From the NCBI RefSeq assembly GCF_002709775.1, contig NZ_PAQR01000026.1, positions 1 through 64,000 on the forward strand: 64,000 bases of DNA, written 5' to 3'. Below the pieces are notes generated by a model, which worked only from the letters and a program-made list of their open reading frames with translations, made no database searches and was not told the origin of the DNA. The translations under genes were made by a program, and so were the position numbers. This document shows positions 42,725 through 52,073 of this stretch, one piece after another. The number at the start of each line of letters is the position of its first letter. The stretch's first letter is position 1. Source of the DNA: Thalassospira sp. (GTDB lineage Bacteria; Pseudomonadota; Alphaproteobacteria; Rhodospirillales; Thalassospiraceae).

Positions 42725-43303
42725 TTAATCTTGCTCAGCTTCCGGCAATGGAAACCGTTCGGCCAATTCGGCCAGTTCGGCGCGTGGCCCGGTGATCTTG
42801 ATATGCGTGCCATCGGTATCAAACTGACGATCCAGAATGGTGATGCCGTCCTGTGAGCAGGCTTGTTCCAGCGTTCCGGCATCGGAAAACCCGGCAAACA
42901 GTTCGGCTTCGCCTTGCGGAATATAGTCAATGATCTCGGCAACGTCACAGACGGCATTGGCCGCCCCGCTATAGGCGCGCACCAACCCGCCAGTGCCCAG
43001 TTTTGTGCCACCAAAATAGCGCGTCACGATGACGGCCACATTAATGAGATCACGCCCCTGAAGCACCTTTAAGCACGGAATGCCTGACGTGCCTGATGGT
43101 TCGCCGTCATCCTTGCCGTGCTCGATCAGCTGGTCTTCGTCATTAAGATAGCGATAGGCGTTCACATGGTGATTGGCCTTGGGATGAAGGGCGCGCAATT
43201 CATCAATCCGGTTGGCGAGATCGTCATGAAAAACGAGTTCGGCCAGAAAACGCGATTTCTTTTCTTCGGTTTCTGCAAAGGCGGGGTGGGCGATGGTTTT
43301 CAT
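42725..43303 (-). CDS. YigZ/IMPACT family protein
   Basis: A 192-residue protein of the UPF0029/YigZ family. The N-terminal domain has KSRFLAEL, HHVNAYR and GEPSGTSGIPCLKVLQG, followed by IVTRYFGGTKLGTGGLVRAY, the defining IMPACT signature. The C-terminal domain (about 130-185) is ferredoxin-like. A role in translation or ribosome response has been suggested for the family but is not established. It is convergent with the LacI-type gene. Confidence 0.9.
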   Translation of the reverse strand: MKTIAHPAFAETEEKKSRFLAELVFHDDLANRIDELRALHPKANHHVNAYRYLNDEDQLIEHGKDDGEPSGTSGIPCLKVLQGRDLINVAVIVTRYFGGTKLGTGGLVRAYSGAANAVCDVAEIIDYIPQGEAELFAGFSDAGTLEQACSQDGITILDRQFDTDGTHIKITGPRAELAELAERFPLPEAEQD

Positions 43304-43368
43304 GATGGTTTGCTATCAGAAAGCAGCTTGAAGTGCCAGACGACATCTTGTGCGCCGATTGGCTCTGG

Positions 43369-44115
43369 TCATCCTGCCGTAAACAGTTTACCGACCAGAA
43401 TGACGCCAAAAATGATCAGCATGATCAGGACGACCTTGCGGAAGGTTTCGGCATCCATGCGGTCGCGCACCTGCGTGCCCAGTTTGGTGCCAAGATAGAC
43501 CGGCACCAGCCCGGCCAGCGAGATCCAGAGCGTATCAAGCGTGAACATCCCAAGCCGCGCCAAGCCAAGCGCCATCACGATGCTTGAAAGGCTGAACGAG
43601 ATATTGATGGCCGTCAGGAAGCGTTTGGGGTCAAGGCGCAAGGAAAGCAGGAAGGGTAGGACCGGCATAACCTGCGATCCGGTGATGCCGTTGATCAGGC
43701 CGGTGGCAAAGCCCGACACGGGGGCGAGGACTTTGGCAAGCCTGTCAGACATCGGTTTGCCATGGCGAAACAGGGTAATCGCGCCGTAATTCATCAGTAC
43801 CAGCCCCAGCGCTGCACCGGCGAGAATGCTGTCGACCAGTTCCAGCACGGCAAGCCCGATCAGGATGCCGGGAATGGTGGCAAGAAACATCGGCCAGAAC
43901 CGGCTGACGGTTTCACGAAAATGGCCTGCCTGGGCCATGATGATGGAGTTGCTGACCAGTGACGGAATGATCACAAGCGGCATCCCGGCCTTAAGCCCAA
44001 GGCCAAGGGCAAGGATCGGCAGGGCAGATGTCGAAAACCCCAGACCCGTTGCCCCTTTGACGAAGGCCGCGACGAAATAGGCGCAGGCAATGATGGCAAT
44101 CGTTTCAAGGGGCAT
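43369..44115 (-). CDS. TauE/SafE-family membrane exporter
   Basis: A 248-residue inner-membrane protein with about eight hydrophobic segments. The repeated GATGLGFS near residue 20 and GFATGLINGITGSQVMPVLPF near residue 125 are the two half-site signatures of the family, which exports sulfite, sulfonates or organic acids. The ATG at 44115 follows GGAATC; upstream in-frame residues (to 44238) are not membrane-like and probably not coding. No neighbouring gene indicates the substrate. Confidence 0.85.
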   Translation of the reverse strand: MPLETIAIIACAYFVAAFVKGATGLGFSTSALPILALGLGLKAGMPLVIIPSLVSNSIIMAQAGHFRETVSRFWPMFLATIPGILIGLAVLELVDSILAGAALGLVLMNYGAITLFRHGKPMSDRLAKVLAPVSGFATGLINGITGSQVMPVLPFLLSLRLDPKRFLTAINISFSLSSIVMALGLARLGMFTLDTLWISLAGLVPVYLGTKLGTQVRDRMDAETFRKVVLIMLIIFGVILVGKLFTAG

Positions 44116-44483
44116 GGAGATTCCGGGGCTTTGGTGATGGCGTGCGCAGTGTGCCCGCAAATGTTGCCCCACGCAAATGATCTGATGAATGGACTGGCCG
44201 GATTCGCATCGCGATATTAAGTATGACCATACGGTCATCGAACGGCAGACTTGTATAATGTGGCAGTTATGGGTGGAATTTTGCGTCGAATTTTGACGGT
44301 TTGGTAAAAATTTGCGGAAAAATCACCTGCGCATGTCGACAAGGGGTGGAAATGCGTGTGCAAAACCCGTATCAAGTTTGGCCCGGTTAAATGACCGGTC
44401 AAGCGGGCGGAATTCCGCCACATAGCCGAATATATGATATAATGGCGGCATGATGAAGAACATGCCGGATTGAGAGGAAGCAA
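44116..44483. other. Intergenic region upstream of the DAHP synthase gene
   Basis: These 368 bases hold no credible gene. The right half carries a TATAAT (44438-44443), about 40 bases before the start codon, and two perfect palindromes just upstream, TGACCGGTCA (44392-44401) and GGCGGAATTCCGCC (44406-44419). The second touches the expected -35 position. No tryptophan-, phenylalanine- or tyrosine-rich leader peptide is visible, so control by attenuation is not supported. Confidence 0.6.
44406..44443 (+). promoter_or_regulatory. Candidate promoter with overlapping palindrome before DAHP synthase
   Basis: TATAAT at 44438-44443 is a full -10 match. At the expected distance the -35 region is poor and is covered by the palindrome GGCGGAATTCCGCC, so an activator or repressor may bind there. 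Inferred from position only. Confidence 0.5.
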
Positions 44484-45869
44484 ATGAGCAAGAGCTGGAG
44501 CATTGAAAGCTGGCGCAACCTGCCGATCAAACAGGTGCCATCTTATCCTGATGCACAGGCCTTAAAGGCCGTAGAGCAAGAGCTCGGCAGCTATCCTCCT
44601 TTGGTGTTTGCTGGCGAGGCGCGTGCGCTTAAGGAAAAGCTTGGAGAAGTCGCAGAAGGCAAGGCCTTCCTGCTGCAGGGCGGCGACTGCGCTGAAAGCT
44701 TCAAGGAATTTCATCCGAACAATATTCGCGACACCTTCAAGGTGATGCTGCAGATGGCGGTTGTCCTGACCTATGGTGCGGCCTGCCCGGTGGTCAAGGT
44801 TGGCCGAATGGCTGGTCAGTTTGCCAAGCCGCGCTCGTCTGACACCGAAACCATCAATGGTGTTGAACTGCCAAGCTATCGCGGTGATGTGGTCAATGGC
44901 ATCGAGTTCACCGAAGAAGCCCGTATCCCGGATCCGCAGCGCCAGATCCGCGCCTATAACCAGTCGGCTGCGACCCTTAACCTGCTGCGTGCCTTTGCAC
45001 AGGGCGGTTTTGCCGATCTGACCAAGATCCATCGCTGGAACCTGTCCTTTGTTGATGGCAGCCCGGCGGCAGAGCGTTACAGCAAGCTGACCACCCAGAT
45101 TGATGAAGCAGTCGCCTTCATGCAGGCCTGTGGCATCACGGCGGAAAGCGCGCCGCAACTGCGCGAGACGGATTTCTATACCTCGCACGAAGCATTGTTG
45201 CTCGGCTATGAGCAGGCGCTCACCCGTCAGGACAGTCTGACCGGCGAATGGTATGACTGTTCTTCGCATATGCTGTGGATTGGTGATCGTACCCGTCAGG
45301 CCGATCATGCGCATGTTGAATTCCTGCGCGGGGTGAAAAACCCGATCGGCATGAAATGCGGCCCGACCATGGATGAGGATGACCTGATCCGTCTGATCGA
45401 TATCCTCAACCCGGAAAACGAGGCCGGTCGCCTGACCCTTATCGCGCGTATGGGGGCCGACAAGGTATTTGATAACCTGCCGCGTCTGGTCAAACGGGTT
45501 AAGGCCGAAGGCCGCAAGGTCGTCTGGTCGTGCGATCCGATGCATGGCAACACGATCAAGGCATCGACGGGTTACAAAACCCGTCCGTTCGACGCGATCC
45601 TGTCCGAGGTCAAAAACTTCTTTGACGTGCACAAGGCCGAAGGCACCCATGCCGGCGGCGTTCACTTCGAGATGACCGGAACCGACGTCACCGAGTGCAT
45701 CGGTGGTGCCCGCGAAGTCACCGAAGAGGCGCTTTCGGATCGCTACCACACTCATTGCGACCCGCGCCTCAATGGCGGACAGGCCCTTGAGCTTGCCTTC
45801 CTGATGGCCGAAATGATCAAAAAGGAACGCGACAGCGTCCGGGCAGAGCAGATGGCTGCTTCTGCCTGA
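44484..45869 (+). CDS. aroG: Class II 3-deoxy-7-phosphoheptulonate (DAHP) synthase
   Basis: This enzyme joins phosphoenolpyruvate and erythrose 4-phosphate, the first step of the shikimate pathway. The 461-residue product begins [19 protein letters not shown] and has [25 protein letters not shown] and MKCGPTM, landmarks of the class II (plant-like) family, unrelated in sequence to E. coli AroF/G/H. The ATG follows GAGGAAG. It is a single-gene unit closed by an intrinsic terminator. Confidence 0.95.
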   Translation: MSKSWSIESWRNLPIKQVPSYPDAQALKAVEQELGSYPPLVFAGEARALKEKLGEVAEGKAFLLQGGDCAESFKEFHPNNIRDTFKVMLQMAVVLTYGAACPVVKVGRMAGQFAKPRSSDTETINGVELPSYRGDVVNGIEFTEEARIPDPQRQIRAYNQSAATLNLLRAFAQGGFADLTKIHRWNLSFVDGSPAAERYSKLTTQIDEAVAFMQACGITAESAPQLRETDFYTSHEALLLGYEQALTRQDSLTGEWYDCSSHMLWIGDRTRQADHAHVEFLRGVKNPIGMKCGPTMDEDDLIRLIDILNPENEAGRLTLIARMGADKVFDNLPRLVKRVKAEGRKVVWSCDPMHGNTIKASTGYKTRPFDAILSEVKNFFDVHKAEGTHAGGVHFEMTGTDVTECIGGAREVTEEALSDRYHTHCDPRLNGGQALELAFLMAEMIKKERDSVRAEQMAASA

Positions 45870-45895
45870 TCACAGGTCCAGCAAATTAGATGATC

Positions 45896-45927
45896 AAAGG
45901 TGCCCGGTAAACTGCCGGGCACCTTTT
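45896..45927 (+). terminator. Intrinsic terminator after DAHP synthase
   Basis: A perfect stem, AAAGGTGCCCGG pairing with CCGGGCACCTTT, with a 7-base loop, followed by TTCTT. Confidence 0.85.
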
Positions 45928-46104
45928 CTTATGGGGCACAAGTTTGCCAAAAGGGCCTTCTAAATTAGCTTTTGGCGCATTTTGTTACACAATCAGTATG
46001 ATTTGACGAAAAAACATCTACCAATGACCATCAAATATTCTTAAGTATGGGTAATTGCGGGATGTTCCTGACAAATCGAATAAGGGCGAGGGGTCGCAAC
46101 GGGT

Positions 46105-46590
46105 ATGGTGGACGACGCTGAATTCAGCGCATGGCAAAAGAAGGTAGAGGGAACCAATATTTCCTCGACCACGCTTTTGGCGACCGACTATCTGAACCAT
46201 TTCAACGAGATCGTCATGTTGCTCGAAATGGTGCCCGACATGCCCGACATGATCGAGGACTGCAAGGAATGGGCGCCGAAAAGCTATCAGGAGCATTTTC
46301 GCGATAGTGCTTTTTCCGACAAGGAACTGGCGATCGAGGCCTACGAACATGTGCCGCCGAAATTCCGCCGTCCGTTCGAAGAAACCATCGAGCATCTCAA
46401 TACCATCGTGAGACACGCGGTTTCGCAGCTTGAAGCCATTATCGAGACCGGTGATGAGGATCTTCTGCGCGTTACGGCAAGTGCGGTGACGACCTCGCTC
46501 CAGAAATTCATGGATGTCGCGAGTGGCATTATCCACGGTTCGGCCAAAACCATGAGCCAGGATGAGATCGACGCGGCACTTGCACTTTAA
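46105..46590 (+). CDS. Conserved-looking alpha-helical protein of unknown function
   Basis: A 161-residue acidic protein with no signal peptide, membrane segment or recognised domain. Predicted helices dominate, with segments such as LNHFNEIVMLLEMVPDMPDMIEDC and FEETIEHLNTIVRHAVSQLEAI that could form a helical bundle. Codon use resembles its neighbours, so it is probably real. Its ribosome site is weak. It lies between the DAHP synthase terminator and nadE, without an obvious operon partner. Confidence 0.65.
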   Translation: MVDDAEFSAWQKKVEGTNISSTTLLATDYLNHFNEIVMLLEMVPDMPDMIEDCKEWAPKSYQEHFRDSAFSDKELAIEAYEHVPPKFRRPFEETIEHLNTIVRHAVSQLEAIIETGDEDLLRVTASAVTTSLQKFMDVASGIIHGSAKTMSQDEIDAALAL

Positions 46591-46656
46591 GCGCTGCCTC
46601 TGACGTACTTTTTACCGGAAATTCGTCCGCAAACGGCTGCATTGCCCATTCCGCAA

Positions 46657-46691
46657 TTGACAGCGCGCGGGGGCAATCCTATTCCAACATC
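46657..46691 (+). promoter_or_regulatory. nadE promoter predicting a leaderless message
   Basis: TTGACA (46657-46662) and TATTCC (46680-46685) with a 17-base spacer lie directly before the nadE ATG at 46692. A start of transcription six to seven bases after the -10 would fall on or next to the ATG. No ribosome-binding sequence is seen in the short stretch between. Confidence 0.55.
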
Positions 46692-48368
46692 ATGACAAAC
46701 AAGCTTGCCATTGCGATTGCCCAGCTAAACCCGATTGTCGGTGATGTCACCGGAAACCGGGACAAGGTTGTGGCTGCCTGGGAAACTGCGGCCGAGAAGG
46801 GCGCGGAGATTGTTCTGTATTCCGAACTGGTTCTCTCGGGCTATCCGCCCGAAGATCTGGTGATGAAGCCGGCCTTCATGCGCCATCTGCATGATGCCGT
46901 GGAGTTTATCTGCGACCATACGGCGAAACGTGATGGTGGTCCGGCCTTGCTGTTGACCACGCCATGGGAAGTCGAAGGCACGCGCCATAACGCGGTCCTG
47001 CTGATTGATCAGGGCAAGATCGTTGATGTGCGCGTCAAAAATGATCTGCCGAACTATGGCGTGTTTGATGAAAAACGCGTCTTTGCTGCTGGCCCGATGC
47101 CAACCCCGATTTCGTTCAAGGGTGTGAAGCTTGGTGTGCCGATCTGTGAAGATGTCTGGACGCCGCATGTGGTTGCCCATCTGGCGGATGCCGGGGCGGA
47201 GATATTCCTTGTGCCGAACGGCTCACCGTTTGAGGCCGATAAAAGTGGGCTGCGCCGCAAGCTGATCGAAGATCGTGTGCGCGAAAGCCATGTGCCGATG
47301 ATCTATTGCAACGAAGTCGGCGGTCAGGATGAGTTGGTCTTTGACGGCGGATCATTTGGCCTGAATGGCGATGGATCGCTTGCGGTGGCCCTTCCGGCTT
47401 TTGCCGAGGATGTGGTGGTGACCACCTGGCAGAAGGCTGATAACGGCAAATGGCATTGTAGCGATGACGCGCCAAAGGCGGAATATCCCAACGGGCTTGA
47501 TGCGATTTATCAGGCATTGGTTCTGGGCCTGCGCGATTATGTCAACAAGAACGGTTTCCCCGGTGTCGTGATCGGCATGTCGGGTGGGATCGACAGTGCG
47601 CTTTCGGCTGCTGTTGCCGTCGATGCGCTGGGTGAGGCGCGCGTGCGTCTGGTGATGATGCCGTCGCCTTATACCTCGGCCGAGAGCCTTGAGGATGCCG
47701 AGCTTTGCGCAGGGATGCTTGGGACCGGGATTGAAAGCATCAATATCGGGCCGGCCATGGCCGCGTTCGAGCAGATGCTGGCACCCGCATTCGAAGGTCG
47801 GGATGCCGACATTACCGAAGAAAACATTCAGGCCCGTTCGCGCGGGATCATCCTGATGGGGCTTTCAAACAAGTTTGGCTACATGGTGCTGACCACGGGC
47901 AACAAGTCCGAAATGTCGGTCGGCTATGCCACGCTGTATGGTGACATGTGCGGTGGTTATTCAGTTCTGAAAGACCTTTATAAAACAACCGTGTTCAATC
48001 TGTGCCACTGGCGCAATGAACACAAACCAACGGGCGCGATGGGCCCGGAGGGCATGGTTATCCCGGAACGGATCATTACCAAGCCGCCCTCTGCCGAGCT
48101 GCGCCCGGATCAGAAAGACGAAGATAGTCTGCCGCCTTATGATGTTCTCGATGATATTCTTCATCAGATGATTGAAGGTGAGCGGTCTGTACGCGATATC
48201 GTTGATAGTGGTCATGACGAGGCAACAGTACGCCGGGTCTGGCGGTTGCTTGATCGGGCGGAATATAAACGCCGTCAGGCGCCCCCGGGGGTCAAGATTA
48301 CCCCGCGTGCCTTTGGCCGTGACCGTCGCTATCCGATTACCAATGGCTTCACGAACCTTGTTACGTGA
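46692..48368 (+). CDS. nadE: Glutamine-dependent NAD+ synthetase NadE
   Basis: NadE amidates nicotinic acid adenine dinucleotide to NAD+ using glutamine. The 558-residue protein has an N-terminal nitrilase-type glutaminase with its E (SELVLSGYPPEDL), K (VKNDLPNYGVFDEKR) and C (VPICEDVW) triad, and a C-terminal synthetase with the P-loop GMSGGIDSAL (about residue 295) and TTGNKSEMSVGYATLYGD. It is followed after 14 bases by gltX. No ribosome site is apparent in front of the ATG. Confidence 0.96.
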   Translation: MTNKLAIAIAQLNPIVGDVTGNRDKVVAAWETAAEKGAEIVLYSELVLSGYPPEDLVMKPAFMRHLHDAVEFICDHTAKRDGGPALLLTTPWEVEGTRHNAVLLIDQGKIVDVRVKNDLPNYGVFDEKRVFAAGPMPTPISFKGVKLGVPICEDVWTPHVVAHLADAGAEIFLVPNGSPFEADKSGLRRKLIEDRVRESHVPMIYCNEVGGQDELVFDGGSFGLNGDGSLAVALPAFAEDVVVTTWQKADNGKWHCSDDAPKAEYPNGLDAIYQALVLGLRDYVNKNGFPGVVIGMSGGIDSALSAAVAVDALGEARVRLVMMPSPYTSAESLEDAELCAGMLGTGIESINIGPAMAAFEQMLAPAFEGRDADITEENIQARSRGIILMGLSNKFGYMVLTTGNKSEMSVGYATLYGDMCGGYSVLKDLYKTTVFNLCHWRNEHKPTGAMGPEGMVIPERIITKPPSAELRPDQKDEDSLPPYDVLDDILHQMIEGERSVRDIVDSGHDEATVRRVWRLLDRAEYKRRQAPPGVKITPRAFGRDRRYPITNGFTNLVT

Positions 48369-48382
48369 TTGAAAAGTTTGAA

Positions 48383-49735
48383 ATGACAAAACCTGTTCTG
48401 CGATTTGCCCCCAGCCCGACCGGGCTTCTTCACGTCGGTAACGCCCGTGTGGCGCTGATGAACTGGCTTTATGCCCGGAAATCAGGCGGGAAATTCATCC
48501 TGCGCTTTGACGATACCGACCCGGCGCGTTCCAAAGACGAATATGTCGATGCGATCCGTGAAGACCTGACATGGCTTGGCATCGACTGGGATCAGGAAGA
48601 ACGCCAAAGCCTGCGTCTTGATAAATATGACGCGGCGATTGCAGACCTCAAAAAGCGCGAAATGCTGTATCCGTGCTACGAGACCGAAGGTGAACTGAAC
48701 TGGAAGCGCAAGGCCGCCCGCCAGCGCCATCAGCCGTTCATCTATGACCGCAAGGCATTGACCCTTACCGATGAAGAAATCGCAGCCCTTGAAGCCGAAG
48801 GCCGCAAGCCGCATTGGCGTTTCCTTCTGACCGATGGCTTGGTGGAATGGGATGACCTGACGCGTGGTGTGTGCTCGTTCGATACCGAACACGTGTCTGA
48901 CCCGGTTCTGATCCGTGAAGACGGATCGCTGCTTTATATGCTGGGCTCGGTCGTGGATGATCTTGAGATGGGTGTTACCCACATCATCCGCGGTGAAGAT
49001 CACGTGACCAATACCGTGTCGCAGATCCTGCTGTATCTCGCCCTTGGCGGGAAGCCGGGCGCGCTTGAATTTGCCCATATGCCGCTTTTGGCAGGGCCGG
49101 GTGGTTCGCAGCTTTCAAAACGTTTGGGCAGTCTTTCGCTGCGCGAGCTGCGTAATGACGGGTTTGAGGTCGAGGCACTTGTCGGTCTTCTGACCGGTCT
49201 TGGTGCATCGGACAAGATCGAGCCAGCGAACCTTTCCCAGGTTCTTGATAAATTCGATCTTGATCATTATGGCCGATCCACACCGAAATTCGATCCGGCA
49301 GAACTCGCAAGCCTTAATGAAAAAGTCATTCACGACATGTCGTTTGAGGCCGCCAAGCCAAAGCTTGAAGCCGCGGGCATGGCAGATGCTGACGAGATGT
49401 TCTGGAATGCGGTGCGCGGCAATTGCTGGCGCGTGGCAGAGGCACTCGAATGGTGGGATGTGATCCACAAAAACGTCATTCCGGAAATCGATGCAGAAGA
49501 TGCCGAGTTCCTGAAGCAGGCGGCAGGAATGCTGCCTGAAGGCGAGCTTGATGGTACGAGCTGGAAAACCTGGACCACGGCGCTTAAAGAAGAAACCGGG
49601 CGCAAGGGCAAGCAGCTTTTCATGCCGCTTCGCAAGGCGTTGACCGCGCGTGAACATGGTCCGGAAATGTCGACGATGCTGGTTCTGATCGGGTCTGAAA
49701 AGGCACGTGACCGGTTGTGTGGGAAGGCGGTCTAA
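48383..49735 (+). CDS. gltX: Glutamate-tRNA ligase GltX
   Basis: A 450-residue class I synthetase. The HIGH-type motif is in RFAPSPTGLLHVGNARVALMN and the KMSKS-type motif is the variant QLSKRLGSLSL near residue 245. The ATG at 48383 gives the standard start; the in-frame start six codons earlier overlaps nadE. Many alphaproteobacteria have two GltX proteins, one of them sometimes charging only certain tRNAs; which one this is cannot be settled here. Confidence 0.94.
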   Translation: MTKPVLRFAPSPTGLLHVGNARVALMNWLYARKSGGKFILRFDDTDPARSKDEYVDAIREDLTWLGIDWDQEERQSLRLDKYDAAIADLKKREMLYPCYETEGELNWKRKAARQRHQPFIYDRKALTLTDEEIAALEAEGRKPHWRFLLTDGLVEWDDLTRGVCSFDTEHVSDPVLIREDGSLLYMLGSVVDDLEMGVTHIIRGEDHVTNTVSQILLYLALGGKPGALEFAHMPLLAGPGGSQLSKRLGSLSLRELRNDGFEVEALVGLLTGLGASDKIEPANLSQVLDKFDLDHYGRSTPKFDPAELASLNEKVIHDMSFEAAKPKLEAAGMADADEMFWNAVRGNCWRVAEALEWWDVIHKNVIPEIDAEDAEFLKQAAGMLPEGELDGTSWKTWTTALKEETGRKGKQLFMPLRKALTAREHGPEMSTMLVLIGSEKARDRLCGKAV

Positions 49736-49802
49736 GCATCTGCTTTGATCGCCGGAAAATGTACGCATTTGACCCGATACCACAGCCAAACGGACGTTTG
49801 AA

Positions 49803-51179
49803 ATGACCAAGACCCTTCGTATTTTTGACACGCTGACCCGCGAAAAGCAGGTGTTTGAGCCGATCGACCCCGATCACGTGCGCCTCTATGTCTGCGGCCC
49901 GACGGTCTATGACTATGCCCATGTCGGTAATGCCCGGCCCGTGGTGGTGTTTGATACGCTGGTGCGCGTGTTGCGCCATATCTACCCAAAAGTGACCTAC
50001 GTTCGGAACGTCACGGACGTTGATGACAAGATCAATGCACGCGCCAAGGAAAGTGGTGAGCCGATTTCGGAAATCACCAAGCGTACGCATCAGGCCTATC
50101 TGGATGACATGGGCGCTCTTAATGCCGCCAAGGCTGATATCGAGCCGCGCGCAACCGAACATATCGCCGAAATGATCGCCATGTGCGAAAGCCTGATCGA
50201 ACAGGGCTTTGCCTATGCTGCCGAGGGGCATGTGCTGTTTTCGGTCGAGAAGTTCGATGAGTACGGCAAGCTGTCGCGCCGTGATCGCAAGGAAATGATC
50301 GCCGGTGCGCGTGTCGAAGTCGCGCCCTATAAAAAAGATCCGGCTGATTTTGTGCTGTGGAAACCGTCAAGCGATGACATTCCGGGATGGGATAGCCCGT
50401 GGGGCCGTGGTCGCCCGGGGTGGCATATTGAATGCTCGGCCATGTCGACGCGTTATCTCGGTGAAAACTTTGATATTCACGGCGGTGGTTCGGATCTGGT
50501 GTTCCCGCATCATGAAAACGAACTGGCACAAAGCTGCTGCGCCAATAAGGGCTCAAGCTACGCCAAATACTGGATGCATAACGGCCATCTGATGGTTGAG
50601 GGCGAAAAGATGTCCAAGTCGCTGGGCAATTTCGTAACCGTGCATGAGCTGCTTGAAAAATGGCCGGGTGAGGCGATCCGTCTGGCGATGATGGGAACCC
50701 ATTACCATCAGCCGATCAACTGGACGGAAGAAAACCTGCGTCAGGCCAAAGAGGCGCTGGATCGTTTCTATACCGCCCTTCGTCAGAGTGCGGATGTCAC
50801 GCCCGAAGCGATGCCAGTGCCGCGTGCGGTGTTGGATGCGCTGTGTGATGATTTGAATACGCCGCTTGCGATTTCGGAATTCCATAACCTTGTGACCAAG
50901 TTCAACAAGGCGGAAAAGAAATTCGAACGCGCGGAAGCCAAAGGTGAAATCCTTGCTGCGGCCAAGCTTCTTGGCATTCTGGAATGCGATCCGGAAGCCT
51001 GGTTTACCGGGTCGGCCGATGAAGACGAGGCCGCTGAAATCGAAGGGCTGATCGCCCAGCGTGCGGACGCCAAGAAGAACAAGGATTTCGCAACCGCCGA
51101 TAAAATCCGTGATGACCTTCTGTCGCGCGGCATCATCCTTGAAGACTTCAAGGAAGGTACCAGCTGGAAGCGTGTATAA
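49803..51179 (+). CDS. cysS: Cysteine-tRNA ligase CysS
   Basis: A 458-residue class I synthetase that begins at the family start LRIFDTLTREKQVFEP. It has the zinc-binding cysteine in YVCGPTVYDYAHVGNARP (HIGH motif HVGN), RPGWHIECSAMS and FPHHENELAQS with the other zinc ligands, and GEKMSKSLGN (KMSKS). It lies 67 bases after gltX and is closed by a strong terminator. Confidence 0.96.
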   Translation: MTKTLRIFDTLTREKQVFEPIDPDHVRLYVCGPTVYDYAHVGNARPVVVFDTLVRVLRHIYPKVTYVRNVTDVDDKINARAKESGEPISEITKRTHQAYLDDMGALNAAKADIEPRATEHIAEMIAMCESLIEQGFAYAAEGHVLFSVEKFDEYGKLSRRDRKEMIAGARVEVAPYKKDPADFVLWKPSSDDIPGWDSPWGRGRPGWHIECSAMSTRYLGENFDIHGGGSDLVFPHHENELAQSCCANKGSSYAKYWMHNGHLMVEGEKMSKSLGNFVTVHELLEKWPGEAIRLAMMGTHYHQPINWTEENLRQAKEALDRFYTALRQSADVTPEAMPVPRAVLDALCDDLNTPLAISEFHNLVTKFNKAEKKFERAEAKGEILAAAKLLGILECDPEAWFTGSADEDEAAEIEGLIAQRADAKKNKDFATADKIRDDLLSRGIILEDFKEGTSWKRV

Positions 51180-51203
51180 GCGCGAAGCGACAATCGAGAT
51201 CAG

Positions 51204-51236
51204 AAAGGGCCGCAGTTCCAAGCTGCGGCCCTTTTT
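51204..51236. terminator. Intrinsic terminator after cysS
   Basis: A perfect 12-bp stem, AAAGGGCCGCAG / CTGCGGCCCTTT, with a 7-base loop and a T-rich tail. It lies between convergent cysS and the CMD gene, so may act in both directions. Confidence 0.9.
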
Positions 51237-51253
51237 CTTTGGCTGTTCGGGAT

Positions 51254-51664
51254 TTAACCCTGATTGGCATCAAGTTCTTCAAAAACGTCGCGCGCGGCAT
51301 TGAGGCCATTGATCGCGGCGGGAAGTCCGCCATAGACGGCCATTTGCCAGACGGCTTCGATGATTTCGGTGCGCGAGGCACCGGCAGCTAGTGTGTGGTG
51401 AATGTTGATCTTAAGCTGCGGGGCAGTCTGACCACCAAGAACTGTTAGTGCAGAAATCGTGCAAAGTTGGCGGGTTTTAAGATCAAGACCCGATCGGGCG
51501 TAATGACGACCATAGGCCCATTCAACAAGGCTTTCGGCAAAGTCCGGAACAAGGGCGTCATATTTTTCGGCAAGTTGCGCCTCAAGCGGCGGGTTGAGTT
51601 GGGCGACAATATCACGGCCTTTTTCAAGGGCGCTGGCTCGGACGGTGGTGACGGGATTGCTCAT
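51254..51664 (-). CDS. Carboxymuconolactone-decarboxylase family protein
   Basis: A 136-residue single-domain all-helical protein of the CMD family. It has RQLCTISALTVLGGQTAPQLKINIHHTLAAGASRTEI, the family core with a Cys and His pair, but lacks the CxxC of AhpD-type peroxidases, so a lactone-decarboxylase or other small-molecule role is likelier. The ATG at 51664 overlaps the merR stop by four bases, so the two are translationally coupled and induced together. Confidence 0.87.
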   Translation of the reverse strand: MSNPVTTVRASALEKGRDIVAQLNPPLEAQLAEKYDALVPDFAESLVEWAYGRHYARSGLDLKTRQLCTISALTVLGGQTAPQLKINIHHTLAAGASRTEIIEAVWQMAVYGGLPAAINGLNAARDVFEELDANQG

Positions 51665-52032
51665 CGGGATGCTCCATTGCATTTGGCAGCCGTCTCGTAA
51701 GTGGTGATTTTGGCATCAAGGACATCAAGTGTTTCACTGAGACTGGCCACACGTTTGGCCAAGTCATCGCGATAGGTCTGGAGCAATTCCCGACGTTCGG
51801 AAATCGTACTGTCGCCAAGTGCACGCATCTCGGCATATCGCACCCGGTCGCGGATCGGCATGCCGATTTGTTTAAGGCGTTCGACAAATTCAAGCCAAAC
51901 CAGAACATCCGGGCCATAAACCCGTCGTCCACCGGCATCACGCAAGGTTTCCGGCAACAAGCCGATCTTTTCGTAATACCGAAGCGTATGAACACTAAAG
52001 CCGGTCTTTTCAGCCACTTCACCAATCATCAT
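51661..52032 (-). CDS. MerR-family regulator (NmlR/AdhR-like)
   Basis: A 123-residue regulator beginning MMIGEVAEKTGFSVHTLRYYEKIGLLP, the MerR helix-turn-helix, followed by a DNA-binding wing (RVYGPDVLVWLEFVERLKQIGMPI) and a C-terminal dimerisation helix of about 45 residues. Its own promoter carries the MerR-type palindrome in a 19-base spacer. Only one cysteine is present near the C-terminus (AAKCNGASR). I use the ATG at 52032; ATGs at 52044 and 52047 are also in frame. It probably controls its own operon and the divergent aldo-keto reductase, responding to electrophiles or thiol stress. Confidence 0.88.
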   Translation of the reverse strand: MMIGEVAEKTGFSVHTLRYYEKIGLLPETLRDAGGRRVYGPDVLVWLEFVERLKQIGMPIRDRVRYAEMRALGDSTISERRELLQTYRDDLAKRVASLSETLDVLDAKITTYETAAKCNGASR

Positions 52033-52073
52033 GACGGTCACCATCATTTGGAAGGGGTATGCAGTCCCGAAGG

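Noticed and set aside
44562-45755. A 397-codon open frame antisense to the class II DAHP synthase gene
   Set aside because: The sense gene is unmistakable and the antisense product is Arg/Ile/Gln-rich without motifs, as expected for a shadow frame.
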